Part shown: piece by piece, positions 17,391 to 25,913 of the stretch
Layout: every line of letters starts with the position of its first letter
Numbering within the stretch: the first letter of the stretch is position 1
Source: Betaproteobacteria bacterium
GTDB taxonomy: Bacteria > Pseudomonadota > Gammaproteobacteria > Burkholderiales > JACQAP01
Direction of reading: 5' to 3'
Assembly: GCA_016194905.1 (NCBI GenBank)
Contig: JACQAP010000008.1
Location: 124,001-188,000 of the forward strand
Length of the DNA: 64,000 bases
Position numbers and translations under genes: made by a program
The notes under the pieces: generated by a model
Seen by the model: only the letters and a program-made list of their open reading frames with translations
What the model was told of the DNA's origin: nothing
Databases searched by the model: none

Positions 17391-19021
17391 CGCTGTTTCC
17401 ACCAGACCGCGACGCCGATCGCAGCCAGCAGCGCGGGAACAAGAATGACCGCGAGGAAGAAAGTCCCCTTCATCTGGCGATTGGTGAGATTGACCCGGGG
17501 CACAGCGCGCGCGCGCGGCTCCAGCCCGATCAGGTTTTCCTTGGACGCCAGGTAGTTCACCGTGTTCAGGAACAGCCTGCCGTTGCCCATGATGTGAAAG
17601 AAGGAATTGGTGGCAAAGTCCGAGTCGCCCACGACGGCGATCCGGGAGTTACCGGTCACCGGAACGGTCGCGTCCTTGCCGACCTTTGCCGCGGCTTTCT
17701 CCGCTTCGGGCGCGCGATATGGCGTATCGCCGGCCGGAATCGGGCGGCGTATGGCCACGGCCATCAATGTCAGCGGACCGGGCAGGTCCTTGTCCTTTTC
17801 GAAGCGTGTTCGTTTGGGATCGGTTTGTCCGTAACTCTGTTTTGACGAGTTGGCCAGCGGAATGACATCGGTCCGGGGAATCCGTTGCGGAGTCGGAGCA
17901 AAAGACCGGGCGCCCGGGAAGAAGGTCAGAGGAAGGTCCTGGGCAATCGGATGATAGTTGTAATCGGTTACGGCGGGAGAAGACGGATCGGCCCAGAAGT
18001 GGCTGGACTCGTCGATCACGATATCGTCTTCGACGACGATTCCATATTCGCGCAGGACGGGCTCGAGGCCGGTGCGCACGAAAGGATCGAGCAGGAAGAA
18101 CCCGTTGCCGCCGGCGGCGAGGAAGCGCTGGATCGTCGAGACTTCCACCGGCAGCAGGGCAAGCGTCGGGCCGGCGATGACCAGCAGCGAGCACTTGGTG
18201 AGCGTTTCTGCCGAGCCGCTTTGGGAAAGCGAGATCTTTTCCACGGTGTAATTCAGCGTTTCCAGGGCATTGCGGGCCTTGGCCATACCATGCTGCTGGT
18301 GCATCTCGTACACAGATCCCAGGCCGTGAGTATGGCCGGCCGTGCCTTCCATGTGGTCATGGGTCTCCAAGCTGAAGGGATCGGGCTCTCGATGTCCGTC
18401 GAGAAAACAGACTCTCTGCGTGACGCCCTGCGAGATGCGCAGGATGGCATTGGCGATTTCCGATTCGCTTGAGCCGTTGAACTGCATCTTGCGGCCTTCG
18501 CTCTCGAGGAGGGACGTGCCGGCGAATTGCACCCCGCGCATCCGCGCTTGCGCAGGATTGAGCATGGGATCGAAGAACTCAAGCGTGAGCTTGTCGGTCT
18601 GCCGGGCCATCAGCTCATACAGTTCCACGGTCTCGCGCATCAGCGGGTCATGGAAGAAGGTGATGTGCACCGGCTTTTCCAGCCGCTTGAGCATGGTGAC
18701 CGTCTGCCCCGACAGCGAGTACTTTCCCTCTTCGGTCATGTCGAGGCGCGCCGGGAACTGGACGGACAGGTAGGCGATCGCGCAAAACACGCCCACCACG
18801 CCCAGGGTGTAGAGCACGATTTCGCCACGCCGCTGCCGCACCAGGGTGGCGAATTCGGCGCGCAATGCATAGGCGCCCCATGCGACGAGTGCAACGCCGG
18901 CAGCGCCGATCAGCAGGGTCCAGAGCTTGCCTTCGAGCAGGATTGCGTGAATTGCGCCGGCGAGCGCGAGCAGCGCAACGCCCGCGATAAGAATCAGACC
19001 GGATCGGAAGAATTTGTCCAT
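17387..19021 (-). CDS. GldG-like ABC transporter auxiliary protein
   Basis: 544 residues. Two or three N-terminal helices are followed by a large extracytoplasmic domain of the ABC_transp_aux (GldG) type: FPARLDMTEEGKYSLSGQTV, then FFDPMLNPAQARMRGVQF and VCFLDGHREPDPFS. A single C-terminal helix ends in VWWKQR. In Bacteroidetes, GldG works with GldA and GldF; proteobacterial homologues are of unknown role. Here it follows the permease gene by one base and overlaps the DUF4340 gene by ATGA, so the block is a tight operon. Confidence 0.85.
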   Translation of the reverse strand: MDKFFRSGLILIAGVALLALAGAIHAILLEGKLWTLLIGAAGVALVAWGAYALRAEFATLVRQRRGEIVLYTLGVVGVFCAIAYLSVQFPARLDMTEEGKYSLSGQTVTMLKRLEKPVHITFFHDPLMRETVELYELMARQTDKLTLEFFDPMLNPAQARMRGVQFAGTSLLESEGRKMQFNGSSESEIANAILRISQGVTQRVCFLDGHREPDPFSLETHDHMEGTAGHTHGLGSVYEMHQQHGMAKARNALETLNYTVEKISLSQSGSAETLTKCSLLVIAGPTLALLPVEVSTIQRFLAAGGNGFFLLDPFVRTGLEPVLREYGIVVEDDIVIDESSHFWADPSSPAVTDYNYHPIAQDLPLTFFPGARSFAPTPQRIPRTDVIPLANSSKQSYGQTDPKRTRFEKDKDLPGPLTLMAVAIRRPIPAGDTPYRAPEAEKAAAKVGKDATVPVTGNSRIAVVGDSDFATNSFFHIMGNGRLFLNTVNYLASKENLIGLEPRARAVPRVNLTNRQMKGTFFLAVILVPALLAAIGVAVWWKQR

Positions 19022-19022
19022 T

Positions 19023-19730
19023 TCAGCGTCGCCATTGCAGGAAACCGGCATTCAAGGTCAGCGCGATGGCGCTGACGATCAGGTAGAACAGCACGGCTTC
19101 GCTCCGAATCAAGCCCTGGACGAAATCCGCGTAGTGAAGCGCGAACGAAAGGTAGGCGAAAAGACCGCGCAATGTTTGGGAAACCTGGAAAGTCTGCAGA
19201 TGTCCGATGAACCAGAAGCTCAGCAGGACCGGCACCGCGATCAGGGCGGCGACGATCTGGTTCTGGGTCAGGGCGGAGAAGAACTCGCCCACCGCGAGGC
19301 AGGCCATACCCAGCAGAATGAAACCGATATAGCCGGCCACAATGGTCGTGGTCTGGGGATTTCCGAAAAGATACAGCGGCACCAGGTCGATGAAGGTGCC
19401 GGCCGTCATCAGCAGCAGAATCGTGACCGCCCCGAGGAACTTCCCGAGCACGATCTCCCACGTTTTCAGGGGCAGCGTCATCAGCAGTTCCATGGTGCGC
19501 CCGCTGTATTCGCCCGAAAACAGCCGCATCGACACCAGAGGAAGCAAGGTCAGGATCAGGATGCCCATGTTGCGGAACGTCTCGTCCATCGAGGCACTGC
19601 CCGAGAGAAACATGTTGTAGGTGAAGAAGTAGCCCGTGCCCACCAGGAACACGGCCACGACGAAATAGGCGATCGGCGACCGGAAATAGCTCAGCAGCTC
19701 TTTTTGGTAAACGGCCAAGACTCCGTTCAT
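19023..19730 (-). CDS. ABC-2 type transporter permease (GldF-like)
   Basis: 235 residues with six predicted transmembrane helices and the GldF/NosY-like start FRSPIAYFVVAVFLVGTGYF. The motif FSGEYSGRTMELLMTLPLK is typical of ABC-2 permeases. It is the membrane partner of the ATPase encoded upstream (19840-20814). The GldG-like gene starts one base after this stop codon. Confidence 0.88.
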   Translation of the reverse strand: MNGVLAVYQKELLSYFRSPIAYFVVAVFLVGTGYFFTYNMFLSGSASMDETFRNMGILILTLLPLVSMRLFSGEYSGRTMELLMTLPLKTWEIVLGKFLGAVTILLLMTAGTFIDLVPLYLFGNPQTTTIVAGYIGFILLGMACLAVGEFFSALTQNQIVAALIAVPVLLSFWFIGHLQTFQVSQTLRGLFAYLSFALHYADFVQGLIRSEAVLFYLIVSAIALTLNAGFLQWRR

Positions 19731-19839
19731 TGCGGTGCCTCCTCAACGGCAGCGGGAATGCAAATGTTTCCGGGTCGACGCCGGGCCGCACTCGCTTTGC
19801 CGTCGATCCCCGTACGCACGGGGCCCCTCGCCGGGTGGC

Positions 19840-20814
19840 TCATGCGGCTACCCCCTCTTTTTCCGTCTGGCCGACGTAGCGCAGGAAAATGTTCTCCAGA
19901 GTCGGTTGCTGGCGCTCCAGCCGGTGCAAATCCCAGCGGCCGGCCACGGCCCGCGCGATCGCGGCTTCCACGCCTTCCCGGACATCCGTCTGGCATTCGA
20001 CATTGAGCATGCCTTCGATGCCCGGCACCGGACGGGCTGTCACTGCGCTCACGCCGGAAATCGAAAGCAGTTCCGTCCGCAATGCTTCCGCCGGTGCGCT
20101 TGCGATCAGCAATACCCGATTGGTCTGTTCGGAGGCGCGCTGCAGGCTGGCCGGCGAATCGATTGCAAGCAGGCGGCCCTGGTTGATGATGGCGACCCGC
20201 TGGCAGATCAGTGTCACCTCGGGGAGGATATGGGTACTCAACAGCACCGCATGCTGCTCCCCGAAGGAACGGATCACTTCGCGCGTTTCCTGGATTTGCC
20301 CTGGGTCCAGGCCCGCAGTGGGCTCATCCAGCAAGAGTACTTCGGGTTTGCCGAGCAGCGCCTGCGCCAGACCGACGCGCTGGCGATATCCCTTCGACAG
20401 CTTGTAGATTTCACGCTTGAGCACGCTTTCGAGCCGGCATGCCGTGGCTACGCGGTCGATTTCGGAGCGGACTTCGTTGCGCGAAACGCCTTTGACGCGC
20501 GCGACGAAGGTCAGGTATTGCGTGACATCGAGCGTATCGTAAACCGGGGGATGTTCCGGCATGTAACCGAGTCTGCGCGCCGCTTCTTCATTCTGGGTGG
20601 CCATGTCGAAGCCGGCGACCGTCACTCGCCCCGACGAGGCCGTGGTGAATCCGGCGATCATGCGCATCGTCGTGGTCTTGCCCGCGCCATTGGGGCCGAG
20701 AAAGCCCACGATCTCGCCCTTGTCGACCGAGAATGTCATGTCGTGGACGATGGTCTTGGAACCGAAGCGCTTGGAGACCGATTCCAGGGCGATTGCAGCG
20801 GAGGGAGTATTCAT
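19840..20814 (-). CDS. ABC transporter ATP-binding protein (GldA/CcmA-like)
   Basis: 324 residues: Walker A GPNGAGKTT, signature LSKGYRQRVGLAQALLG and Walker B VLLLDEPTAGLDP are intact. A C-terminal extension of about 100 residues is typical of GldA/NatA-type export ATPases. Start ATG 20814 is used because upstream in-frame sequence crosses the terminator of the preceding gene. It is first in the unit ATPase-permease-GldG-DUF4340-HupE. A gap of 109 bp separates it from the permease gene. Confidence 0.9.
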   Translation of the reverse strand: MNTPSAAIALESVSKRFGSKTIVHDMTFSVDKGEIVGFLGPNGAGKTTTMRMIAGFTTASSGRVTVAGFDMATQNEEAARRLGYMPEHPPVYDTLDVTQYLTFVARVKGVSRNEVRSEIDRVATACRLESVLKREIYKLSKGYRQRVGLAQALLGKPEVLLLDEPTAGLDPGQIQETREVIRSFGEQHAVLLSTHILPEVTLICQRVAIINQGRLLAIDSPASLQRASEQTNRVLLIASAPAEALRTELLSISGVSAVTARPVPGIEGMLNVECQTDVREGVEAAIARAVAGRWDLHRLERQQPTLENIFLRYVGQTEKEGVAA

Positions 20815-20830
20815 CAGATTTGTCGGCAAC

Positions 20831-20855
20831 AAAAAGGCCCCCCGAAGGGGGCCTT
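20831..20855 (-). terminator. Rho-independent terminator after the metallo-hydrolase gene
   Basis: A 9-bp perfect stem (AAGGCCCCC / GGGGGCCTT) with CGAA loop. On the minus strand it is followed by a run of T (AAAAA at 20831-20835 on plus). It lies 27 bp past the metallo-hydrolase stop and just upstream of the ABC operon start. Confidence 0.88.
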
Positions 20856-20881
20856 CCAAAGCGGTCGGAGACCGGACTTGC

Positions 20882-21745
20882 TTATTTGTACCAGCGTCCG
20901 CCCTTGGCAGCGAACTGATCCTGGTCATGTGCGAAGAACAGTGAAGTGCCTTCGATGTCGCGCATGAACTTCAGACGGTTGATCGAATTGGTGTAGGCCT
21001 GGATGCTGAAATTCAGACCGGCGGGATAGCCATCCAGGTTTTCCTGCATCCAGATTGCGTCCTGCGACATGATGATGGTGCCGCTGCTGGCGGTCTTTAC
21101 CTTCATCGACTGATGGCCGATGGTGTGGCCCGGCGTGCTCAGAATCAGGACGGACCCGTCACCGAACAGGTCATAGTCGCCGTCCAATTCCATGAAATTG
21201 AAATCGCGGGTGCCCTCCAGGTCAGCCATGACGAAGGCGCCACCGGTACGGCCCTGGAACTTCTCCGGCCACCAGCCTTGGAAGAGTTCCTTCTTCTGGA
21301 GCACGTGGATGGCGTTCGGGAACATCTTCAAGTTGCCGCCGTGATCGAGGTGGGTATGCGAAGTCACCACGATCTTGACCTTGTCGGCGGAATAGCCGAG
21401 CTTCTTCAGTTGCATGTCAATCATGTCTTCACGCTTCGCGCTCGGCTTCAGGAAATCGCACAAGCCGGGTTGCCAGTAGGCTTTGCAGTCCTGGGTAATC
21501 GCGACGTTGTTACCTGTGTCGAATACGACCAAGCCCTTCGGATGGTCGATGATCCACATGCTGACCGGAATGGTGATGTCGCGCTGCCTTTCCTTCGGCA
21601 CGGTGGGGATCAACCCGGTGATGGGGAACGGACCGAACATGCCGCTGGTGGTCCAATACACTTTCACGGTTTGTGCGAACGTGCCGGACGAACCGAACAC
21701 GCACAGCAGGCCCAGCAATGCGGCGACGATGCCTGATTTCTTCAT
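20882..21745 (-). CDS. Exported metallo-beta-lactamase-fold hydrolase
   Basis: 287 residues with a signal peptide (SGIVAALLGLLCVFGSSGTF then AQ). The zinc signature HTHLDHGG starts at His130, further ligands lie in STPGHTIGHQS and in FFAHDQDQF near the end. The overall layout matches the N-acyl-homoserine-lactonase-like branch of the MBL superfamily, but those enzymes are usually cytosolic, so lactonase activity is only a possibility. GGAGG ten bases upstream fixes ATG 21745. It stands alone with its own terminator. Confidence 0.82.
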   Translation of the reverse strand: MKKSGIVAALLGLLCVFGSSGTFAQTVKVYWTTSGMFGPFPITGLIPTVPKERQRDITIPVSMWIIDHPKGLVVFDTGNNVAITQDCKAYWQPGLCDFLKPSAKREDMIDMQLKKLGYSADKVKIVVTSHTHLDHGGNLKMFPNAIHVLQKKELFQGWWPEKFQGRTGGAFVMADLEGTRDFNFMELDGDYDLFGDGSVLILSTPGHTIGHQSMKVKTASSGTIIMSQDAIWMQENLDGYPAGLNFSIQAYTNSINRLKFMRDIEGTSLFFAHDQDQFAAKGGRWYK

Positions 21746-22049
21746 GGTTTCAATTCCTCCTTGGAATTTTAGTGGTGGTTCTTCTACTTTTTTAGTACCC
21801 ACATGCACCGCCTGTGATTCCTTATTTCTCCCAAACATTCGGGGCGGGAATTTTTGAGTTTCCCTGCGATTGCGTTCAGGTACTTGCGATACGGCGCGAC
21901 GGAAGTTTGCCCTTTCCGTTTCAACGCGTCAATTCGAGTTGCGGGGTAACTCGCTAAATTACAAAATGTATTTCCTACGAAATTTCATTTTTGTAAGAAG
22001 TTCGCCAAATCCCCGCGCGGGGCGGGTTTCCGGGGTGGTCCGGTTCCGC
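21746..22049. other. Intergenic region with an AT-rich imperfect hairpin
   Basis: 304 bp without a credible gene. The outer part holds the ribosome site of the metallo-hydrolase (21756-21760). At 21959-21996 the arms TTACAAAATG-T-ATTTC and GAAAT-TT-CATTTTTGTAA pair over about 14 bp around a CTAC loop. The hairpin lies downstream of the epimerase stop on the minus strand but lacks a U-tract. I see no convincing sigma70 or sigma54 promoter for the metallo-hydrolase. Confidence 0.5.
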
Positions 22050-23018
22050 CTAGGCGAGATTGTCGGCGCTGATCAGTCCTTTCTCGAGCAAGGTCGCGAA
22101 CACCTCATGGGTCTGGCGGATGCCATCCTCGATTGAAATCGAGCCATAGTCGCCGAGGAAGCTGCGCACCGGCTGGTCCGACAGCGCCATGGGAAACGGC
22201 AGGGCATCGCCCGATATGTTGATCCTTGCCTCTGGTGCAAGCTTTCTGATCAGTTCTACCGACTGCTCGACCGTCGAGGCCACGCCATTGATGTCGAATA
22301 CCTCTGCGCCATTGCGATCCCTGGACACAGCCTTGATGAACGCGCTAGCAACCTCGCCTGCATGCAGCCAGGAAACCGGTCCGCGAAATGGAATGGTGTA
22401 TCGCTTGCCGGCAGCCGCAGCGAGGATCGCCACGGTTGTTTTCGAGGTCATCCCCTGATCGCGGCCGATGCCATAGACGACGCCGGGACGCAGGCCGACG
22501 CTGGGAATCTGCCAGTCCTGCGCGTATACCCGGGAGGTCTGTTCGTTCGCGAACTTGTAGGCGCCGTAGAGCGTCGCCATGGTCTTCGGATCGAAGACGC
22601 CGTGCGCGGCAATCGAGCTCGCATAGGCGATGCGCTTGATGCCGAACTTGCGCGCGGCTTCGAAGATGTTGATAGTGCCGACGACGTTGACCTTCGCGCC
22701 GGCTACGGGATCTGCCTTGCAGAATGGAACCTGTAGCGCGGCAAGATGGATGATCGCCTTTGCGCCGCTTTTTTCCACGGCGTTGTTCACGGCAGCGGTG
22801 TCGGCGATGTCGCCGGTAAACCATTGCACCTGGGCGAGCTCGGATTCGGCCATCAGCAATTTCGGGCGCCGCTTGTCTTCAGTGAGATCCATTGCCGCCA
22901 CCGGCACGCCCGCGTCGGTCAGCAGGGTCAGTGCCCAGCTGCCGATGCACCCACCCGCGCCGGTCACCAGCACCGGACCATTGAATTCCTCGGGATTGAT
23001 CCTGAATTGCTTGAACAC
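22050..23018 (-). CDS. NAD-dependent epimerase/dehydratase family protein
   Basis: 322-residue extended short-chain dehydrogenase. The NAD site VTGAGGCIGSWALTLL is near the N-terminus, and the catalytic Tyr-x-x-x-Lys appears as YGAYK, with Ser in YASSIAAHG. The substrate is not evident. GTG 23018 is chosen as start: a GAGGAGG ribosome site lies five bases upstream and the ORF extension upstream overlaps the rhodanese gene. It starts 11 bp after the rhodanese stop, so the two form an operon. Confidence 0.82.
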   Translation of the reverse strand: MFKQFRINPEEFNGPVLVTGAGGCIGSWALTLLTDAGVPVAAMDLTEDKRRPKLLMAESELAQVQWFTGDIADTAAVNNAVEKSGAKAIIHLAALQVPFCKADPVAGAKVNVVGTINIFEAARKFGIKRIAYASSIAAHGVFDPKTMATLYGAYKFANEQTSRVYAQDWQIPSVGLRPGVVYGIGRDQGMTSKTTVAILAAAAGKRYTIPFRGPVSWLHAGEVASAFIKAVSRDRNGAEVFDINGVASTVEQSVELIRKLAPEARINISGDALPFPMALSDQPVRSFLGDYGSISIEDGIRQTHEVFATLLEKGLISADNLA

Positions 23019-23028
23019 GCGGGCCTCC

Positions 23029-23901
23029 TCACATTTCCATTGGTAGAGCGGGATCTCTCGCCCATTCGGACAGCGAGGCATCGTAGAGCTTGACGTTGTC
23101 GTGGCCGAGCATCGTCAGCACGAGCGTGTCGGCCGATGCCGCGATGCCGCCGCCGCAATACGTGATGACAGTCGGTCTGGACAAAGGCTCGGCAAACATG
23201 CGGCGCAGTTCCTCCGCGCTCTTGTAAACGTTGTTGTCGTCCACCGTCGCCATCGCGGCAAGGTTGACGCTGCGCTTGATATGACCGCGGCGGCCATAAT
23301 ATACGCCACCGGTGCCGGTGTGCTGCTCCGGACGCAGCGCATTGATGATGCAAGTGTCTGCGGTCCCGATCGCCGCCAACACGTCTTCTCTGGTGGCGAC
23401 CATATCCCTGCGCGCAGAGGACGGTTTGAAGTGCGATCTGGCGGACGGCTTGGCAGCACCGCTGTCAACAGGCCGGTCTTCCTTGCGCCACTTCTGGAAT
23501 CCGCCATTGAGGACCGCCGCGCGCTCGTGTCCGAATACGCGCAGCATCCACCACATTCGCGTCGCCCACCAGTGGTTGGCGCCCGAGTAGCTCACGACCA
23601 GCGTATCGTGGCCGATGCCCAGCGCAGACATCGCTTCCGCGAACTGGGTGCTCGAGGGCAGCATGAAATGGAACGGGGCTGAAGTGTCGGCCACGTCGTG
23701 GTCCATATCCACGAATGCCGAGCCGGAAATGTGCCCTTTGAGGAAATCATCGCGTCCCGGCCGTACTGTGTAATAGCTGTTATCCGGAAGCGGGGGGAGA
23801 TGGGTTGTACAATCCAGCACTCGCACCCCGGGATCTTGCAGGTGCTCGGCCAGCCAGTCGGTTTCAACCAGAAACTCGGGACGAACGAAGCCTTGCGTCA
23901 T
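23029..23901 (-). CDS. Sulfurtransferase with two rhodanese domains
   Basis: 290 residues in two rhodanese domains. The N-terminal one is inactive (YSGANHWWATRMWW, no Cys). The C-terminal one has the active-site loop VITYCGGGIAAS with Cys249. The loop differs from the CGSGVTA of 3-mercaptopyruvate sulfurtransferases and the CRxGxx[RT] of thiosulfate sulfurtransferases, so donor specificity cannot be stated. First gene of a two-gene minus-strand unit with the epimerase. Confidence 0.85.
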   Translation of the reverse strand: MTQGFVRPEFLVETDWLAEHLQDPGVRVLDCTTHLPPLPDNSYYTVRPGRDDFLKGHISGSAFVDMDHDVADTSAPFHFMLPSSTQFAEAMSALGIGHDTLVVSYSGANHWWATRMWWMLRVFGHERAAVLNGGFQKWRKEDRPVDSGAAKPSARSHFKPSSARRDMVATREDVLAAIGTADTCIINALRPEQHTGTGGVYYGRRGHIKRSVNLAAMATVDDNNVYKSAEELRRMFAEPLSRPTVITYCGGGIAASADTLVLTMLGHDNVKLYDASLSEWARDPALPMEM

Positions 23902-23990
23902 GTCTTCGTAGACTGTGCGTCTGTCGAAAACCGAAGGCTACCAAAAAAAAGCCGGTCTCCGCGGTTCGATCGTCGTGCGAAAGTTGAAAT

Positions 23991-24009
23991 CCGGCACTTG
24001 AAGTGCCGG
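23991..24009 (-). terminator. Possible hairpin terminator after the outer-membrane protein gene
   Basis: CCGGCACTT and AAGTGCCGG form a 9-bp inverted repeat around one base (a 7-bp stem with a 5-base loop is realistic), 33 bp after the barrel-gene stop. The minus strand continues ATTTCAACTTT, so the U-tract is weak. Confidence 0.4.
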
Positions 24010-24041
24010 GTACGCAGGGTCGATGGTGGCCTGGGCCGAGA

Positions 24042-24668
24042 TTAGAAATGGCCACGCACCGTGGCGAACAGGAAATCGCCACCGGCGTCGATCTTGCCGG
24101 GAATGGTTGCGCCGAAGTCCGCGTCGAGCTTGAATCTGCGGTACTCCATCCCGACCGAAACGTAGCGCGAAACGAAGAAATCGGCGCCAACCAGCGCCTG
24201 ATAGCCGATATTGTTCTCGTCTTCCTGCCTTATATCGTCGGGTGATGCATCGACCCGTAGTTGGCTGGTGTAAAGCCCCAGCCCGCCGCCTGCGTATAGT
24301 TCCACGCGGTCCAGCGGCAGGATGAATTTCACGATGCCACCGGCGCCTGCGGAGTGGAGTTGAGTTCTGCCGGTCGAGTTGGGGATCGTCGGGGGCGTAT
24401 CCATTTTTTGCGAGGAATACAGTCCATCTATTTCGAGGGCAATGTTGGGGTGGAGCCGGTAACCCCCACTGAAGAAGCTGCCGTACTGGCCATCCTGGTT
24501 CTGCACCTGCGAATTGGATTCTTCCCTGAATCCGCCCAGTCCACCGCCGATATACCAGCGGCCCACCCGTTCGGGCGCAAACATCCCGGTGGAGTCCGCC
24601 CCGGCAATGAGCGGGTTCAAGGCAATGATCGCAAACATCAGCGACGTCCAGCGGGTCAATCGAAGCAT
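24042..24668 (-). CDS. Outer-membrane beta-barrel protein
   Basis: 208 residues with a signal peptide (SLMFAIIALNPLIAGADS). Alternating aromatic/glycine strands (WYIGGGLGGF, GSFFSGGYRLH, VELYAGGGLGLYTS, YVSVGMEYRRFKLD) end in a C-terminal Phe (FLFATVRGHF). This is the pattern of an eight-stranded OmpA/OmpW-like barrel without a peptidoglycan domain. GGAGG five bases upstream of ATG 24668 supports the start. Function unknown. Confidence 0.8.
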   Translation of the reverse strand: MLRLTRWTSLMFAIIALNPLIAGADSTGMFAPERVGRWYIGGGLGGFREESNSQVQNQDGQYGSFFSGGYRLHPNIALEIDGLYSSQKMDTPPTIPNSTGRTQLHSAGAGGIVKFILPLDRVELYAGGGLGLYTSQLRVDASPDDIRQEDENNIGYQALVGADFFVSRYVSVGMEYRRFKLDADFGATIPGKIDAGGDFLFATVRGHF

Positions 24669-24941
24669 GTCAACCTCCGGTGAAATATGGGGTATTGGCG
24701 AGCAGAATATTCCGGTGCGACCAGCCAGTTCGGCGATCGCCCCGAATATTCAAAGCGTTTGATTCACAAGGATCTGAATATGTTTCCCGCAGAGCAATAA
24801 ATGTTTTGAGGGTCGAAACCAACGCCCGGGAATTTGCATCTGCGGCCGATTCCTGCATGATTCTGAAATCTGCTGACGCCGTCATATTCCGTCCGCCCCA
24901 TAAGTCCTTAAAACTAAACCTGGAAAAGGTGGAGTTCCGAA
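24669..24941. promoter_or_regulatory. Divergent promoter region with paired GAATATTC palindromes
   Basis: 273 bp between divergent barrel and alpha/beta hydrolase genes. The 8-bp palindrome GAATATTC occurs at 24705-24712 and 24744-24751, 39 bp apart, each flanked by CC/GG on the inner side. They may be sites for a shared regulator. No clear -35/-10 pair is seen. Confidence 0.3.
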
Positions 24942-25787
24942 ATGATCAAAGACGCCGCGTACTATGAATCGATGTTCAACAACCGGGCGGCGGTCCCGGA
25001 ATTCCAGAGTCATTTCGACAGCTGGGCGACCCGGTCGGAACAGGCGCGGCGCAGCCTCGATGTCGAACTGGACGTGCCTTATGGCGACGACCGCATGGAA
25101 ACCATGGATATCTTTCGGCCTCGCGGCGAGGCGAAAGCGCTGCTGATGTTCATTCATGGGGGCTACTGGCGATCCCTCGACAAGAAGCACCATTCCTTCG
25201 TGGCTACACCCTTCGTGAATGCCGGGGCCGCCGTCGCCGCGATCAATTATTCGCTGTGTCCGGCGGTGAAAGTCGAAGATATCGTGCTGCAATGCCTCAA
25301 GGCCGGGGCATGGCTTTACCGCAACGCCGCAGAAGTGGGCGCGCCGCGCAACCGGATCTTCGTCGCCGGGCATTCAGCCGGCGGTCATTTGACAGCGATG
25401 TGCATGGCGGTGCAGTGGCCGCGCTATTCCCGGGGATTGCCCGAGAAAGTGATGCAGGGCGGCCTCTCGGTCAGCGGCATCTACGATCTGGGGTCGATCG
25501 CCCTAACGCCTTCGATTAACGCGGATCTACGCCTGAACGAGTCCGACGCGCTGAAATTGAGCCCGGGGCTGATGCCACCCGCCACCAAGGCGCCCGTCTA
25601 TATAGCAGTAGGGGGGCGCGAGCTCGGTGGCTTCAAGGAGCAGCACGCGCTGATCGCCAACCAGTGGTCGACCGTCATCGCGGCAGACATTCCCTGCCCC
25701 GATGACAACCATTTCACGATCCTGAATTCGTTAGCCAATCCCGAAGCCGAGCTTTGCAAGGCGGCCCTGCGAATGATGGGGCTGTAA
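24942..25787 (+). CDS. Alpha/beta hydrolase (carboxylesterase / kynurenine formamidase-like)
   Basis: 281 residues with the oxyanion motif HGGYW (His72), nucleophile elbow GHSAGGH (Ser145) and C-terminal catalytic His257 in DNHFTI. HGGYW and length are typical of esterases and arylformamidase-like hydrolases. No tryptophan-degradation genes are nearby, so the substrate stays open. A GGTGGAG site lies seven bases upstream of the ATG. The gene is followed by the second heptamer-repeat dyad. Confidence 0.82.
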   Translation: MIKDAAYYESMFNNRAAVPEFQSHFDSWATRSEQARRSLDVELDVPYGDDRMETMDIFRPRGEAKALLMFIHGGYWRSLDKKHHSFVATPFVNAGAAVAAINYSLCPAVKVEDIVLQCLKAGAWLYRNAAEVGAPRNRIFVAGHSAGGHLTAMCMAVQWPRYSRGLPEKVMQGGLSVSGIYDLGSIALTPSINADLRLNESDALKLSPGLMPPATKAPVYIAVGGRELGGFKEQHALIANQWSTVIAADIPCPDDNHFTILNSLANPEAELCKAALRMMGL

Positions 25788-25793
25788 AGGGAG

Positions 25794-25886
25794 GTGAACA
25801 GTAACCGGTGAATAGTGAACGGTAAGTAGGCCCGCCTTAAGGACGTTCTTCCGCCAACCGATCACTGTTGGCTGTTCACTGTTCAC
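25794..25886. repeat. Intergenic dyad of GTGAACA-type heptamer repeats
   Basis: Two 30-base arms (25794-25823 and 25857-25886) pair at 23 of 30 positions around a 33-base loop. Each arm is made of imperfect heptamers: GTGAACA, GTGAATA, GTGAACG on the left and CTGTTCA-type copies on the right. The architecture (30-base arms, heptamer units, intergenic) is the same as at 5541-5624, although the base sequence is different. Confidence 0.75.
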
Positions 25887-25897
25887 AATGCGGTTGA

Positions 25898-25913
25898 CTG
25901 TATATAATTACAG
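25898..25913. promoter_or_regulatory. LexA (SOS) box overlapping the -10 of the radical SAM gene
   Basis: CTGTATATAATTACAG fits the LexA consensus CTG-N10-CAG with an AT-rich centre, and is symmetric (ACTGTA-N6-TACAGT). It ends one base before the ATG at 25915 and contains a TATAAT -10 element at 25903-25908. With that -10, transcription would start at or next to the ATG, so the mRNA may be leaderless. Bound LexA would block RNA polymerase directly. Confidence 0.8.

Noticed and set aside
20882-21745. Calling the metallo-hydrolase an AHL lactonase (quorum quenching)
   Set aside because: The fold motif alone does not define the substrate, and the signal peptide is unusual for that enzyme.
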